Shown: one piece after another, positions 9,422-17,191 of the stretch
How the letters are laid out: each line of letters begins with the position of its first letter
How positions within the stretch are numbered: position 1 is the first letter of the stretch
Source of the DNA: DAOTWP01 sp034435675
GTDB taxonomy: Bacteria > Chloroflexota > Anaerolineae > Aggregatilineales > Phototrophicaceae
DNA length: 33,935 bases
Assembly (NCBI GenBank): GCA_034435675.1
Contig: DAOTWP010000254.1
Location: 1-33,935 of the forward strand
Direction: 5' to 3'
Notes under the pieces: generated by a model
Told to the model about the DNA's origin: nothing
Database searches by the model: none
What the model saw: only the letters and a program-made list of their open reading frames with translations
Made by a program: the position numbers and the translations under genes

Positions 9422-11641
9422 TTAAAGCAGCGGCAGTTGTCTGGGCGGTTCTGTGTTTTCCGGCGGCGGGGTGATCTGGACGTCGCCAATCACCCCGCCA
9501 AGCTCAATTGCCAGTAGAATCAGCGGGTCGTCAATCACTTCGCCGTTGTAAGTCGGCACGACAAGTTCACGCCAGGTGGTGAAGTCACGGCAGAAATCGC
9601 ACATTTCCGGCGGATCATCGCTGAAGTGGGATTGTCCACAGTTAGGGCAGCGCCATAATTTCACCTGACCACCTGCATTTTCGTCCTGTTGGCTGTGTCG
9701 TTGCTGCTGCGCAGTCCTGTCTACGCTGCGCTGATTGCGCTGTCCCGCGCGTGCTTCGGGCGAATGCGCTTCGGGCGAACCGTGTTCGGGCTGGACCGTA
9801 AGCGGTGTATCTGCCGCCTGTATCGTCGCAGGCTCTACTATAGCACAACTCCTTTCCATAGAACATGCATTCTCGCCCCGCGCCTGTTCACCGCTGTTTC
9901 TGCGCCAATCCTGCTGCATCGCTACATAGATAATTCTGCCAATGAACAGGGCGCGCTCTCTGGCATAACGTTTGCGGCGGCGGGCGCTGCTGCCCTGGGT
10001 TCCTGCCCGCTGTGCCACCTGTCGCTCCAACTGCTCGTCCTCAAGCGCCAGCGCTTGCCAGCCTGCTGCGGCGCGTTCAACCAGCCCAAAGCGGCGCATT
10101 TTGCCCAGCGCATAATTCACCTGATTCACTGTACAACCTGACAGTTCTGCAATCTCCGCAGGCAGCGCCGGCGCTGCATAGGTCAGCATTGCCCTATACA
10201 CAGTCAATCCCGTTCGTCCTAATGCCCCGCGTTCCAGCAGGTCTGAAGTCTTGGTAAAAGACACACTAAAACTTAACCAGGGGGGGGCAGGGGGCAATGT
10301 GTCTGTTTTCAAGTTAGCATTCAGGATAATCTTTTTGCCGTTTGTTAGGACGTAATCGCTAAAGCGCCAGAGGTTTGCTCCGCTGGTCTGATCTTTTTGG
10401 CTGACTTTGAAAACCAGGGGTGGGTTGTGCTGTTGTAACCTTTTAAGGCTTTTCTGGACGGTTGCAGTGCCTATCTGGGCTTTTTCGCTTAGTTCGCGTA
10501 TGCTGGCACGAAAGACGCCGTTTTCGTTGGCTGCGTCTCTGGCGCGTTCCGTGAGTGCGTAGAATACTGCCTGATCGGTGGTTTTTGTGCGTCCTTCCCA
10601 TTGATGCTGTTCGGCGAATCCTGCGGCATATTTCCATAGTTCTCTATGCGGTTTGGGTTCGTTGGTCCTGGTTGGTCGCGATGGTGTTCGTGTTCGGCTG
10701 TAGGCACTCTGGATTGTGCGGCGAATCTCGTAATTCGGCAGTCCGCTGCTGCTGGCGATGGGTTCTAGTATCTGGCTGGTCGTTGCTTCGCTGTAGTTGT
10801 TACCTGCCATATCGCAGGCGGCGCGGAACAGAGCGTTGTTGCGCTGCCCGTGTGCAGTTTGTGCGCCGTTTTTGAGGTAACGTTGGGTGCTGCTCGAAAG
10901 CGGTGTCCAGTGCTGCGGATCTGGTGTTTTTGTGTTTCGTTTGGTGCGATTTTGCTCGATCTTCAGGCTGATCGGGTTGCCCTGTAGGTCATTTAACCAA
11001 TCAATATCTTGCAACGTTACTGTTGGTGGTTCTGGTCCTTCCTGACGCAGCCACTGGTAAGGTATGCCTGATGGATGCAGCGATGGCGCGGTCAGCACGT
11101 ATCCTTTGCCACCTTTGACTTCCATGTCGCCCAGTGTTTCGCTGCTGATGTTCTGCACTTCCCCGTCAGCGCAGAACATGTACAGGTGTCCGCCGCGTGC
11201 TGTGCCAACTGCCCAGATTGCGATGTTGCGTGTGCGCATGGCAGCAACGTTGCGCTTGAAACTGTCTTCGCTTTCGCAATCCAGCACGAACAGATTACGG
11301 CTGGTTTTGCCGCACATGACAGCGATGTTGCACGGCTGGCTGAACAGGTTTTCCAGTCCGTAGGTGTGTGCGCTGTTGTGCAGGCGTGTGTACTGAAGTT
11401 GGCGCCAGGGATAGCCCGCCTTACTGCCGAATGGCTGTGGAAAGACGTTTAGTCCCAATGCGTAGAGCTGCTGTGCGGCTGCCTGTGTGTCTGTTGCTTT
11501 TGTGTCCTTTGTTTCTGGGGAATCAGCGGTCGCACAATTTGGGTAACCATTTTTCAACGGTTCCTCATGATTGTTTGCTAATTCCGCTTGTGTTTTTGAC
11601 ACGTTATGCGGTATACTATGCATGTCGGTCATGTTTGACAT
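9422..11641 (-). CDS. Free-standing Prim-Pol protein with winged-helix segments and a zinc ribbon
   Basis: A 739-residue protein with an N-terminal bifunctional primase-polymerase (Prim-Pol) domain at about 50-235. Visible motifs are the acidic pair in LDCES (D121, E123), the RGGHLYMF histidine (H152), and the KGGKGYVLTAPSLHPSG strand typical of the family. Two HTH-like segments follow: one with ASIRELSEKAQIGTATVQKSLKRL, split around 385-410, and one with ALPAEIAELSGCTVNQVNYAL near 490-515. Next comes a low-complexity Gln/Arg/Ala linker, then a zinc ribbon CPNC...CDFC (C663 to about C681). No helicase domain is present, unlike many plasmid and phage Prim-Pols. Neighbours are housekeeping genes, so this is probably a plasmid or phage replication remnant, or a domesticated copy. 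The start at 11641 has GAGAG about five bases upstream; ATG 11632 is an alternative. Confidence 0.85.
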   Translation of the reverse strand: MSNMTDMHSIPHNVSKTQAELANNHEEPLKNGYPNCATADSPETKDTKATDTQAAAQQLYALGLNVFPQPFGSKAGYPWRQLQYTRLHNSAHTYGLENLFSQPCNIAVMCGKTSRNLFVLDCESEDSFKRNVAAMRTRNIAIWAVGTARGGHLYMFCADGEVQNISSETLGDMEVKGGKGYVLTAPSLHPSGIPYQWLRQEGPEPPTVTLQDIDWLNDLQGNPISLKIEQNRTKRNTKTPDPQHWTPLSSSTQRYLKNGAQTAHGQRNNALFRAACDMAGNNYSEATTSQILEPIASSSGLPNYEIRRTIQSAYSRTRTPSRPTRTNEPKPHRELWKYAAGFAEQHQWEGRTKTTDQAVFYALTERARDAANENGVFRASIRELSEKAQIGTATVQKSLKRLQQHNPPLVFKVSQKDQTSGANLWRFSDYVLTNGKKIILNANLKTDTLPPAPPWLSFSVSFTKTSDLLERGALGRTGLTVYRAMLTYAAPALPAEIAELSGCTVNQVNYALGKMRRFGLVERAAAGWQALALEDEQLERQVAQRAGTQGSSARRRKRYARERALFIGRIIYVAMQQDWRRNSGEQARGENACSMERSCAIVEPATIQAADTPLTVQPEHGSPEAHSPEARAGQRNQRSVDRTAQQQRHSQQDENAGGQVKLWRCPNCGQSHFSDDPPEMCDFCRDFTTWRELVVPTYNGEVIDDPLILLAIELGGVIGDVQITPPPENTEPPRQLPLL

Positions 11642-11664
11642 ACCTACTCTCGCAATGGTAGGCG

Positions 11665-11841
11665 GTATATACGGTAAAGATGTCCGACAGGTCAGCTCGT
11701 AACCTTCCTTGGTGCGAGCACGAGCGTCCGTATCCTGTGAACGGGGTGTGATACGGACGTTTTCGTTTCTTACTCGTGGTTAATCGCGAATGTCCTCGCT
11801 GGCTCTGTCTGGAAAACTGCGCTCTTACATGCCGTATATAC
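11665..11841. repeat. Inverted GTATATACGG sites upstream of the Prim-Pol gene
   Basis: GTATATACGG at 11665-11674 recurs as its exact reverse complement CCGTATATAC at 11832-11841. A related GCGGTATAC lies near 11608, just inside the Prim-Pol coding start. The core GTATATAC is itself a palindrome and could serve as a minus-strand -10 element. Repeated sites next to a replication-type gene could be binding sites for its own product, but two sites are not enough to call an iteron array. Confidence 0.4.
11695..11770 (+). ncRNA. Candidate small structured RNA ending in an intrinsic terminator
   Basis: Two hairpins lie back to back on the plus strand. The first folds GCTCG (11695-11699) with CGAGC (11715-11719), plus inner CC/GG pairs. 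The second is a perfect 10-base stem, CGTCCGTATC (11725-11734) with GATACGGACG (11750-11759), enclosing a 15-base loop. TTTTCGTTTCTT follows at once. The element is intergenic, antisense to nothing known, and about 50 bases upstream of the divergent Prim-Pol start. No clear plus-strand promoter was found; TTGACA at 11635-11640 is followed only after 25 bases by TATATA. It could be a regulatory RNA or simply a terminator for a lost plus-strand gene. Confidence 0.4.
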
Positions 11842-11984
11842 TGCTGACGGCTACATCTTGAGTCTGAGTTTACATGGTTTTTATTGTATATGAGAAGTTA
11901 GTTTCAGGCAATCACTTGCAAGCGGATTCGCGTAGATTCGGCTTGTTTTCGCCTCTATAGCGTGGTTTATGGCGGGGCTGATGC

Positions 11985-12030
11985 GCCAAAAAAGGAGCAT
12001 TCTCTACACGTGAGATGCTCCTTTTGTTTT
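11985..12030 (-). terminator. Strong bidirectional terminator
   Basis: AAAAGGAGCAT (11990-12000) pairs with ATGCTCCTTTT (12015-12025), and CTC/GAG extends the stem inward. On the minus strand the stem is followed by a run of six T (continuing the A-run at 11988-11993), and on the plus strand by TTTTGTTTT. It would end transcripts of the minus-strand surface-protein gene, whose stop is at 12202, and would block plus-strand reading from the Prim-Pol side. From 11770 to 11985 I see no gene. Confidence 0.8.
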
Positions 12031-12084
12031 AGTAGCTAACCGTAAGCGCAAACAAGGGAATGATGCGGTTTTCCAAAATAATAC

Positions 12085-12190
12085 GGCGTTTGGGCGGACG
12101 GCTTCGCTCAGCGGGCGCAGGCACCCCTAAACGCAGCGGCGTCCGCACCCTGTACAACCTATGGTTCGTAGGGGAGGACTTAGTCCTCCC
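12085..12190. repeat. Palindrome-rich intergenic element
   Basis: This stretch is dense in inverted repeats. GCGTTTGGG (12086-12094) can pair with CCCCTAAACGC (12124-12134). GCGGACG (12094-12100) pairs with CGTCCGC (12140-12146). A short imperfect hairpin covers 12152-12170. GGGAGGACT (12172-12180) pairs with AGTCCTCCC (12182-12190) around one base. The last one begins GTAGGGGAGG, as does the palindrome at 24401. The pattern resembles REP-like intergenic elements rather than a gene. Confidence 0.5.
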
Positions 12191-12201
12191 TTGTTCTCTG
12201 T

Positions 12202-14352
12202 CTATGCAGCGCGATGTTTTCTGCTGCTGCGCAGAACACTGCCGCCGCTCAGGCTGACGATGCTGATTCCTGCCGTCAGCAGGCTAACCAGCAGCAGATC
12301 GCGCCAGGGGGGTGTTTCCCCTGTTGCGGGCAGTTGTGCCACGCTGAGCACGGTTGCCTGCGCGCAGTGAGTGGCAGTGCTGCCGGCGTAGGTCATGCAG
12401 GCATTGTTGGTCAGGATAAAGGGCAGCGCTGCGTTTGCGCGCACTTGTGCATTGACGGTGGTTGTGACTGACTGTCCTGGCGCAAGCGTTCCGATATTGG
12501 TGGTTACGGTTTGCCCGCTGAAGGATGCAGAACCTGCTGTAGCTGATACGGACAGGATTTCGACCTCTGGCGGCATGTTATCGGTCATCACCACATTGTT
12601 GATTGCGATGGTTCCGGGGTTGCTGACGATGATTGTCCATGTAACCGCCTCGCCGGGTAGGGCAAATGGTGGGTTGACGCTCTTGGTGATGAAAGGATCA
12701 ACCAGGGCGATTGCGGGTGAAACGCCACCTGTGCCTGTGGTGCTTCCGGGGATGGATGTAGGTGTGGGCACAACGGGCAGCGCGTCAACTTCGTTGGTGT
12801 CGCTGGCTGAACTGGGTGGATGTGTGTTGCCGAACACGTCTGTGTAGTTGACGGTTGCTGTGTTCGTCAGCAGGCTGCCATCTGCTAAGCCTGCATTGAC
12901 GTTCGCGGTAACGGTCATTGTGCCGGTGTTGTTAGGTGCTGCCGGGGTGCCCGGCAGGTAAGCAGCAATGCCTGCTTGTCCTGTCAGGTTGAAGTTAACG
13001 GTGTTACCTGAGTTTGAGCAGGTCCCCACCAGAGGCGGATTAACTGTACAGGAAACAAAGGTCATGCCTGCGGGCAGGTTGTCTACAACTTCAGGTCCGG
13101 GGATAGGCATTGCTGCGCCAGCGCCGCTGTTCGTGATGCTGATCGTGTAGGTCGTGGTTCCCGGCGAGGTGATGATCGGATTGAAGGCATCGACCTTCTG
13201 AATGCCCACATTGGGCAGCGGAGGTGGGTTCAGGAACAGGACTGCGCCAGGTACCTCAAAAACGTACTCGTTGTTGAACAGCAGACAGACGCGCGCGCTC
13301 CATAACCCGGTTTCCGGGTTGGCAATCGCGTCACCGATGGTGTCGCCTACGCCGGGGTCAAAAGTAGCCATGTTTCCAAATGCCGGACGCGGTGTTTGCA
13401 GGGGGGTGCTGTTCCAGTTGAAGAATGTCGAGACTGTGCCGTTAATCAGTGTTCCGGCCGGCGTGTAGTATTCGACGAAGCCCTGATTGTCCATGTCAAA
13501 GTTGAGCATGCGCATATTGGTGTTGCCGAAGTTGCTGAACCAGTAGAAGGTCTGCGACTGTTGGGGCGCGTTGACCCCGCAGCCGCCTGCGCCGAAGTGC
13601 TGGTATGCCAGCGATTGCAGCGCGACCCATGCTTCATCGCCGGTGCCTGCGATGCCGTCAAACCCGACAACCGGGTCGAAGGTTTCTGCGGGCACTGCTG
13701 CGCCGCCCGAAAGACGGAAGCGCCAGCCGTTGTCGTCGTTGTTTAGCCCGACCGCGGCGCTGCCATCACCTACGCGCGAGATCAGCGTGTAATCCCCGCA
13801 GTTGACGCCAGCAGTCGGGGCAGCGGGCAGTGTCAGTGTGTGCAGCGTCACCCAGAGTCCGTCAGCGCTGCCGGTTGCGAATGTTTGTGTTGCGACCTGT
13901 ACGCCATTGGGTTGCAGCAGCCGGAAGGTTGCGGGGTCAATTAACAGGGCGTCGAAAAATGCGTTGGCCACATTCATATTGGGCGATGTAATCATCAGGT
14001 TCTGATTGGTGATGCGTGGTTCGTCCAGTGCGCGCGGTGTCCCGTCTGGCATGAATGCGATGGTGATGCCCGGTGGGTTCTGTGCGATGTCAATTGAGGG
14101 ATCGAACAGCTCAAAGACATAAGTCTGGCTGGGTGTGCAAGGAATGTTGACGACCAGTTCGTGATCCTGGTTGTCGCCTGCGGTGTTGGTGCGGTAGTCG
14201 CCGACATCAAGCGGCGCTAGTCGTCCAGTGGTTTGTAGGAATACCGCCTGTGCGCCGGACGGCATGTTAAGTGCGGCGGATGCTGGATAGACAGCCAGTA
14301 TCACCAATGTGATCACCGTGATCACTGTGACTTTTATCTTTAGCGAGTGCAT
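12202..14352 (-). CDS. Secreted DUF11-repeat surface protein with LPATG sorting-like tail
   Basis: A 716-residue exported protein. The start at 14352 is chosen because AAGGA lies seven bases upstream and a Sec signal peptide begins there (hydrophobic 6-22, ASA-A cleavage near residue 26). The N-terminal 380 residues are beta-rich and unassigned, with scattered cysteines. Two DUF11 (conserved-repeat, Ig-like) modules follow at roughly 385-520 and 550-665, joined by a Pro/Thr/Gly linker. The C-terminus carries LPATG at 674-678, a hydrophobic span, and a basic end (RSSRKHRAA), the classical order of a sortase signal. No sortase gene is in the window. By analogy it is a cell-surface structural or adhesive protein, but its ligand is unknown. 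A strong terminator lies about 180 bases downstream. Confidence 0.85.
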   Translation of the reverse strand: MHSLKIKVTVITVITLVILAVYPASAALNMPSGAQAVFLQTTGRLAPLDVGDYRTNTAGDNQDHELVVNIPCTPSQTYVFELFDPSIDIAQNPPGITIAFMPDGTPRALDEPRITNQNLMITSPNMNVANAFFDALLIDPATFRLLQPNGVQVATQTFATGSADGLWVTLHTLTLPAAPTAGVNCGDYTLISRVGDGSAAVGLNNDDNGWRFRLSGGAAVPAETFDPVVGFDGIAGTGDEAWVALQSLAYQHFGAGGCGVNAPQQSQTFYWFSNFGNTNMRMLNFDMDNQGFVEYYTPAGTLINGTVSTFFNWNSTPLQTPRPAFGNMATFDPGVGDTIGDAIANPETGLWSARVCLLFNNEYVFEVPGAVLFLNPPPLPNVGIQKVDAFNPIITSPGTTTYTISITNSGAGAAMPIPGPEVVDNLPAGMTFVSCTVNPPLVGTCSNSGNTVNFNLTGQAGIAAYLPGTPAAPNNTGTMTVTANVNAGLADGSLLTNTATVNYTDVFGNTHPPSSASDTNEVDALPVVPTPTSIPGSTTGTGGVSPAIALVDPFITKSVNPPFALPGEAVTWTIIVSNPGTIAINNVVMTDNMPPEVEILSVSATAGSASFSGQTVTTNIGTLAPGQSVTTTVNAQVRANAALPFILTNNACMTYAGSTATHCAQATVLSVAQLPATGETPPWRDLLLVSLLTAGISIVSLSGGSVLRSSRKHRAA

Positions 14353-14664
14353 TGTCGCATCCTTGCTTCTTGCTTGTCTGTTAGACACCTATTTAGAATT
14401 TACTCTATTTTGGTTTGTTAAGAAAGATTGCAATGTCAAAAAACTGTCTAGATGTCAACATTCCTACGTTTGTGAAACTTTTGTTACAAGCGTTTCGATT
14501 ACCTTACCATATGGAGGAGGGAATGTCCGTGAAAAATTTGTGAAACCTTGCTGAAGTGGTTGGTGGTGTTTTGTATGGGGTTGGCGATTGTGGCGCTTGT
14601 AATGAAGTGGTGCTGCCAGGGGAGCAACAGCCCGCCCCCCTGTGTTTTGCTGCGTGTGTGCGCG
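14353..14664. other. AT-rich intergenic region with short direct repeats
   Basis: No gene is visible. The region is clearly more AT-rich than its surroundings. TGTCAA occurs at 14434-14439 and 14453-14458, reading TTGACA on the minus strand, so -35 elements for the surface-protein gene are possible, although no well-spaced -10 was found. TTTGTGAAAC is repeated directly at 14469-14478 and 14537-14546. GGAGGAGG at 14513-14520 precedes a six-codon ORF (ATG 14523) that is too short to call. Confidence 0.4.
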
Positions 14665-16575
14665 TTACTCTTCCAGCGTGCTTAGATCGCCTTCGGGCTG
14701 CCCGGTGGCACGAGCCTTCAGCACCCGCCGCATAATCTTGCCGCTGCGGGTTTTGGGCAGGCTGGTGACAAACTCAATCTTTGAGGGTATAGCAATTGGT
14801 CCAACTTCGTGTCGAATATGGTTTTTGAGGTTGTCTTCCAGTTCCAGGTTGCCCTGATAACCTTCGCGCAGGATGCAGTAAGCATAGATGATGTTGCCGC
14901 GTACTTCGTCCGGTACACCGATTACAGCGGCTTCGGCGACAGCGGCATGACTGACCAGCCCGGATTCAATTTCGGCAGTGCCCAGCCGGTAGCCGCTGAC
15001 CTTAATCACGTCGTCAATGCGCCCAATGACCCAGATATAACCATCTTCGTCTTTGCGGGCGCTGTCGCCTGCCAGATACCAGCCCTGCTTTTTGTATTCG
15101 CTCCAGTATTGGGCAGTGTAACGCTCCGGGTCGCCGTAGACGGTGCGCAGCATGCCGGGCCATGGTTTCTTGATGACCAGCTTGCCATCCACGCCGGGCG
15201 GGCAGGAGTTGCCGTTTTCGTCTACGACATCTACTTCCACACCTGGGAAGGGGCGTGTGGCGCTGCCTGGTTTCAGCCCAACCGCGGGCAGCGGTGTAAT
15301 CATGCAGCCGCCGGTTTCGGTCTGCCACCAGGTATCCATAATCGGGCAGTTGCTTTTGCCGATGACGTTGTAGAACCACTTCCATGCTTCGGGGTTGATT
15401 GGTTCGCCTACCGAGCCGAGTAAACGCAGGCTGCTCAGGTCGTGCCGCTGGGGCCAGGCATCGCCAAAGCGCATCAATCCGCGAATGGCGGTTGGCGCGG
15501 TGTACAGGACGGTGATGCCGTATTCCTCGACCATCTTCCACCAGCGGTTGGGGTAGGGGTAGGTCGGCGCGCCTTCGTACATGAAGCTGGTTGCGCCCAG
15601 AATCAGCGGCGCGTAGACGATATAGCTGTGCCCGGTGATCCAGCCGGGATCGGCTGCGCACCACCAGCGATCATCGTCTTTGAGGTCGAAAACCCATTCC
15701 AGCGTAGTGGACGTGTGGACCTGGTAGCCGCCATGTGTGTGCAGCACGCCTTTGGGTCTGCCGGTTGTGCCGCTGGTATAGAGGATGAACAGCGGGTCTT
15801 CGGCGTCCATCACTTCGGTTTCGCATTTGGGGCTGGCGATAGGCAGGTTCATCAGGTCGTGATACCAGTAGTCGCGTCCCTGCTGCATGTGGATGTCCTG
15901 CCTGGTGCGCTTGACCACAATCACATGCTCGACAACGGGCGAACGGTGAATCGCTTCGTCTGCGACCTTTTTCAGTTCAACGATGTTGCCGCGCAGCCAC
16001 GCGCCGTCACAGGTGATCAGCACGCGGCTCTGGGCGTCTTCGATACGGCTGGCGAGCGCCTGCTCTGAAAAACCGCCGTAAACGACACTGTGTACTGCGC
16101 CGATTTTGGCGGTTGCCAGCATGGCGATGACGATTTCGGGGATACGCCCCATGTAGATTGTCACCCGGTCGCCTTTTTTGACGCCCATGCTGCGCAGCAC
16201 ATTGGCGAACTTGTTGACTTCCTGATACAGCCGCCAGTACGACAAGGTCAGCTTGTCGCCCGGCTCGCCTTCCCAGATCAGCGCCAGTTTGTTTTTGCGC
16301 CATGTCTTGACGTGCCGGTCCAGCGCATTGAGGATGATATTGGTTTTGCCGCCTACGAACCATTTGTAGAATGGCGCATTGCTCTCATCCAGCACCCTGT
16401 CCCACTTGCGATACCAGCTCAGGTTGCGTGCGCGTTTCGCCCAGAAGGCGGCGGGGTCTGCTGCTGCTTCGGCGTAGATCGCTTCGTAATCCTTGACGGT
16501 TGCGTTCTTGACGACATTTTTTGAGGGGTGATACCAGTCATCTGTAACAGGATTAAAGGTGTCTTCGGAAGTCAT
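14665..16575 (-). CDS. acs: Acetyl-CoA synthetase (AMP-forming)
   Basis: Activates acetate with ATP and CoA through an acetyl-adenylate, supplying acetyl-CoA in the cytoplasm. The 636-residue length is near the family norm. The start at 16575 (MTSEDTFNP) has AGGAGAG nine bases upstream; an ATG at 16605 has none. Adenylate-forming motifs run in order: the phosphate loop YTSGTTGRPKGVLHTHGGY, the acetate-pocket segment around YTAPTAIRGLMRFGD, WWQTETGG, the hinge region SGYRLGTAEIES, and the C-terminal RSGKIMRR with the catalytic lysine K613, which many bacteria acetylate to switch the enzyme off. No deacetylase or acetyltransferase gene is nearby. A palindrome with three AATCCGC half-sites lies just upstream. 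Confidence 0.96.
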   Translation of the reverse strand: MTSEDTFNPVTDDWYHPSKNVVKNATVKDYEAIYAEAAADPAAFWAKRARNLSWYRKWDRVLDESNAPFYKWFVGGKTNIILNALDRHVKTWRKNKLALIWEGEPGDKLTLSYWRLYQEVNKFANVLRSMGVKKGDRVTIYMGRIPEIVIAMLATAKIGAVHSVVYGGFSEQALASRIEDAQSRVLITCDGAWLRGNIVELKKVADEAIHRSPVVEHVIVVKRTRQDIHMQQGRDYWYHDLMNLPIASPKCETEVMDAEDPLFILYTSGTTGRPKGVLHTHGGYQVHTSTTLEWVFDLKDDDRWWCAADPGWITGHSYIVYAPLILGATSFMYEGAPTYPYPNRWWKMVEEYGITVLYTAPTAIRGLMRFGDAWPQRHDLSSLRLLGSVGEPINPEAWKWFYNVIGKSNCPIMDTWWQTETGGCMITPLPAVGLKPGSATRPFPGVEVDVVDENGNSCPPGVDGKLVIKKPWPGMLRTVYGDPERYTAQYWSEYKKQGWYLAGDSARKDEDGYIWVIGRIDDVIKVSGYRLGTAEIESGLVSHAAVAEAAVIGVPDEVRGNIIYAYCILREGYQGNLELEDNLKNHIRHEVGPIAIPSKIEFVTSLPKTRSGKIMRRVLKARATGQPEGDLSTLEE

Positions 16576-16637
16576 ATAGCCTAACTCTCCTGAAATAAGT
16601 ACCACTCAACAGCCTGTTTTCGCCGTGGAGGCAGTGA

Positions 16638-16663
16638 AATCCGCTGCGGATTATAGAATCCGC
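16638..16663. promoter_or_regulatory. Triple AATCCGC operator-like site upstream of acs
   Basis: AATCCGC (16638-16644), one spacer base, and GCGGATT (16646-16652) form a perfect palindrome. A third AATCCGC lies at 16657-16663. TATAGAAT between the second and third half-sites resembles a -10 box. The site is 63-88 bases upstream of acs and 120 bases upstream of the divergent small gene at 16784, so it could control either. The regulator is unknown. Confidence 0.45.
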
Positions 16664-16783
16664 GCTGCTAAACGCCAAAAATCCGTCAAAAGTCGGAGAT
16701 GAATTTTGAACCGTTTACCTGATGCGCTGCGTATAGAGTTATAGCAAGATAAAACAGAGGGCTATAGAGGGAGACAGAACGCC

Positions 16784-16951
16784 ATGTTCGCTAAGGCATT
16801 CCATGTTGAACACGAAACGCACAAATATGTCGAGCAGGCGGCGCGCCGGGAGCAGCCGGAGCAGAAAGCGCGTGAACTGCTGCCAGAGGCTCAACGCAGC
16901 AGGCGGTTCGGCACACTGCGGTTGAAGAGCTTTGTCGGAATGTTCCTCTAG
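16784..16951 (+). CDS. Small charged protein, 55 residues
   Basis: ATG 16784 to TAG 16949-16951 encodes 55 residues starting MFAKAFHVEHETHKYVEQAA and ending KSFVGMFL. It has no hydrophobic segment except the last few residues. The middle is rich in Glu, Gln and Arg and likely helical. AGAGGGAG ends about ten bases before the start. A textbook intrinsic terminator begins some 30 bases after the stop, on the same strand, which supports a real short transcript. It is divergent from acs and shares its upstream region with the AATCCGC sites. The function is not recognised, and a non-coding RNA is the main alternative. Confidence 0.55.
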   Translation: MFAKAFHVEHETHKYVEQAARREQPEQKARELLPEAQRSRRFGTLRLKSFVGMFL

Positions 16952-16981
16952 TGGACATTTCCTTGCATCGTGACTACGGCA

Positions 16982-17013
16982 GGGGCGTCTGATCAGACGC
17001 CTCTTTTGTTTTT
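16982..17013 (+). terminator. Intrinsic terminator after the 55-residue gene
   Basis: GGCGTCTGA (16984-16992) and TCAGACGCC (16993-17001) form a perfect 9-base inverted repeat, followed by TCTTTTGTTTTT. The T-run is only on the plus-strand side, so it serves the small gene ending at 16951. Confidence 0.85.
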
Positions 17014-17134
17014 ACAGCAGGCGGATACGGATGCTGCTGCCCGCAGTCTGGGGTGTTTTGTCCTGCCCCTTCGCCTTGCGTTTTTTGCCTTTTTTCTTAA
17101 TCCCTGCAACCTCTCTTTGTGAAATTGCGTACAT
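17012..17134 (-). CDS. Possible small basic protein, 40 residues
   Basis: From ATG 17134 the minus strand encodes 40 residues beginning MYAISQREVAGIKKKGKKRK and ending SSIRIRLL. The second half uses codons like those of neighbouring genes (CGC, CAG, GAC, ATC, CTG), whereas the lysine-rich middle coincides with T-runs on the opposite strand. The ribosome site is weak. It diverges from the lipoprotein gene at 17192, and its stop touches the T-run of the plus-strand terminator. It may be a nucleic-acid-binding small protein or a chance ORF; an upstream in-frame ATG at 17200 would give 62 residues. Confidence 0.25.
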   Translation of the reverse strand: MYAISQREVAGIKKKGKKRKAKGQDKTPQTAGSSIRIRLL

Positions 17135-17152
17135 GAGATTGATCCATATAAG
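17125..17152 (+). promoter_or_regulatory. Candidate promoter for the DUF2807 lipoprotein
   Basis: TTGCGT (17125-17130), a 16-base spacer and TATAAG (17147-17152) resemble a vegetative promoter. It would start transcription near 17159, about 33 bases before the ATG at 17192. Confidence 0.45.
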
Positions 17153-17191
17153 CCGGGATAAGTCCGGTTCACGAAACAGGGGGACTCCACT

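Noticed and set aside
9689..10141. 150-residue plus-strand ORF opposite the Prim-Pol C-terminal part
   Set aside because: Overlaps the low-complexity linker and HTH of a supported gene; no independent signals.
14523..14543. Six-codon ORF after GGAGGAGG as a leader peptide
   Set aside because: Spacing to the ATG is only two bases, it is not linked to a downstream plus-strand gene, and it is too short to support.
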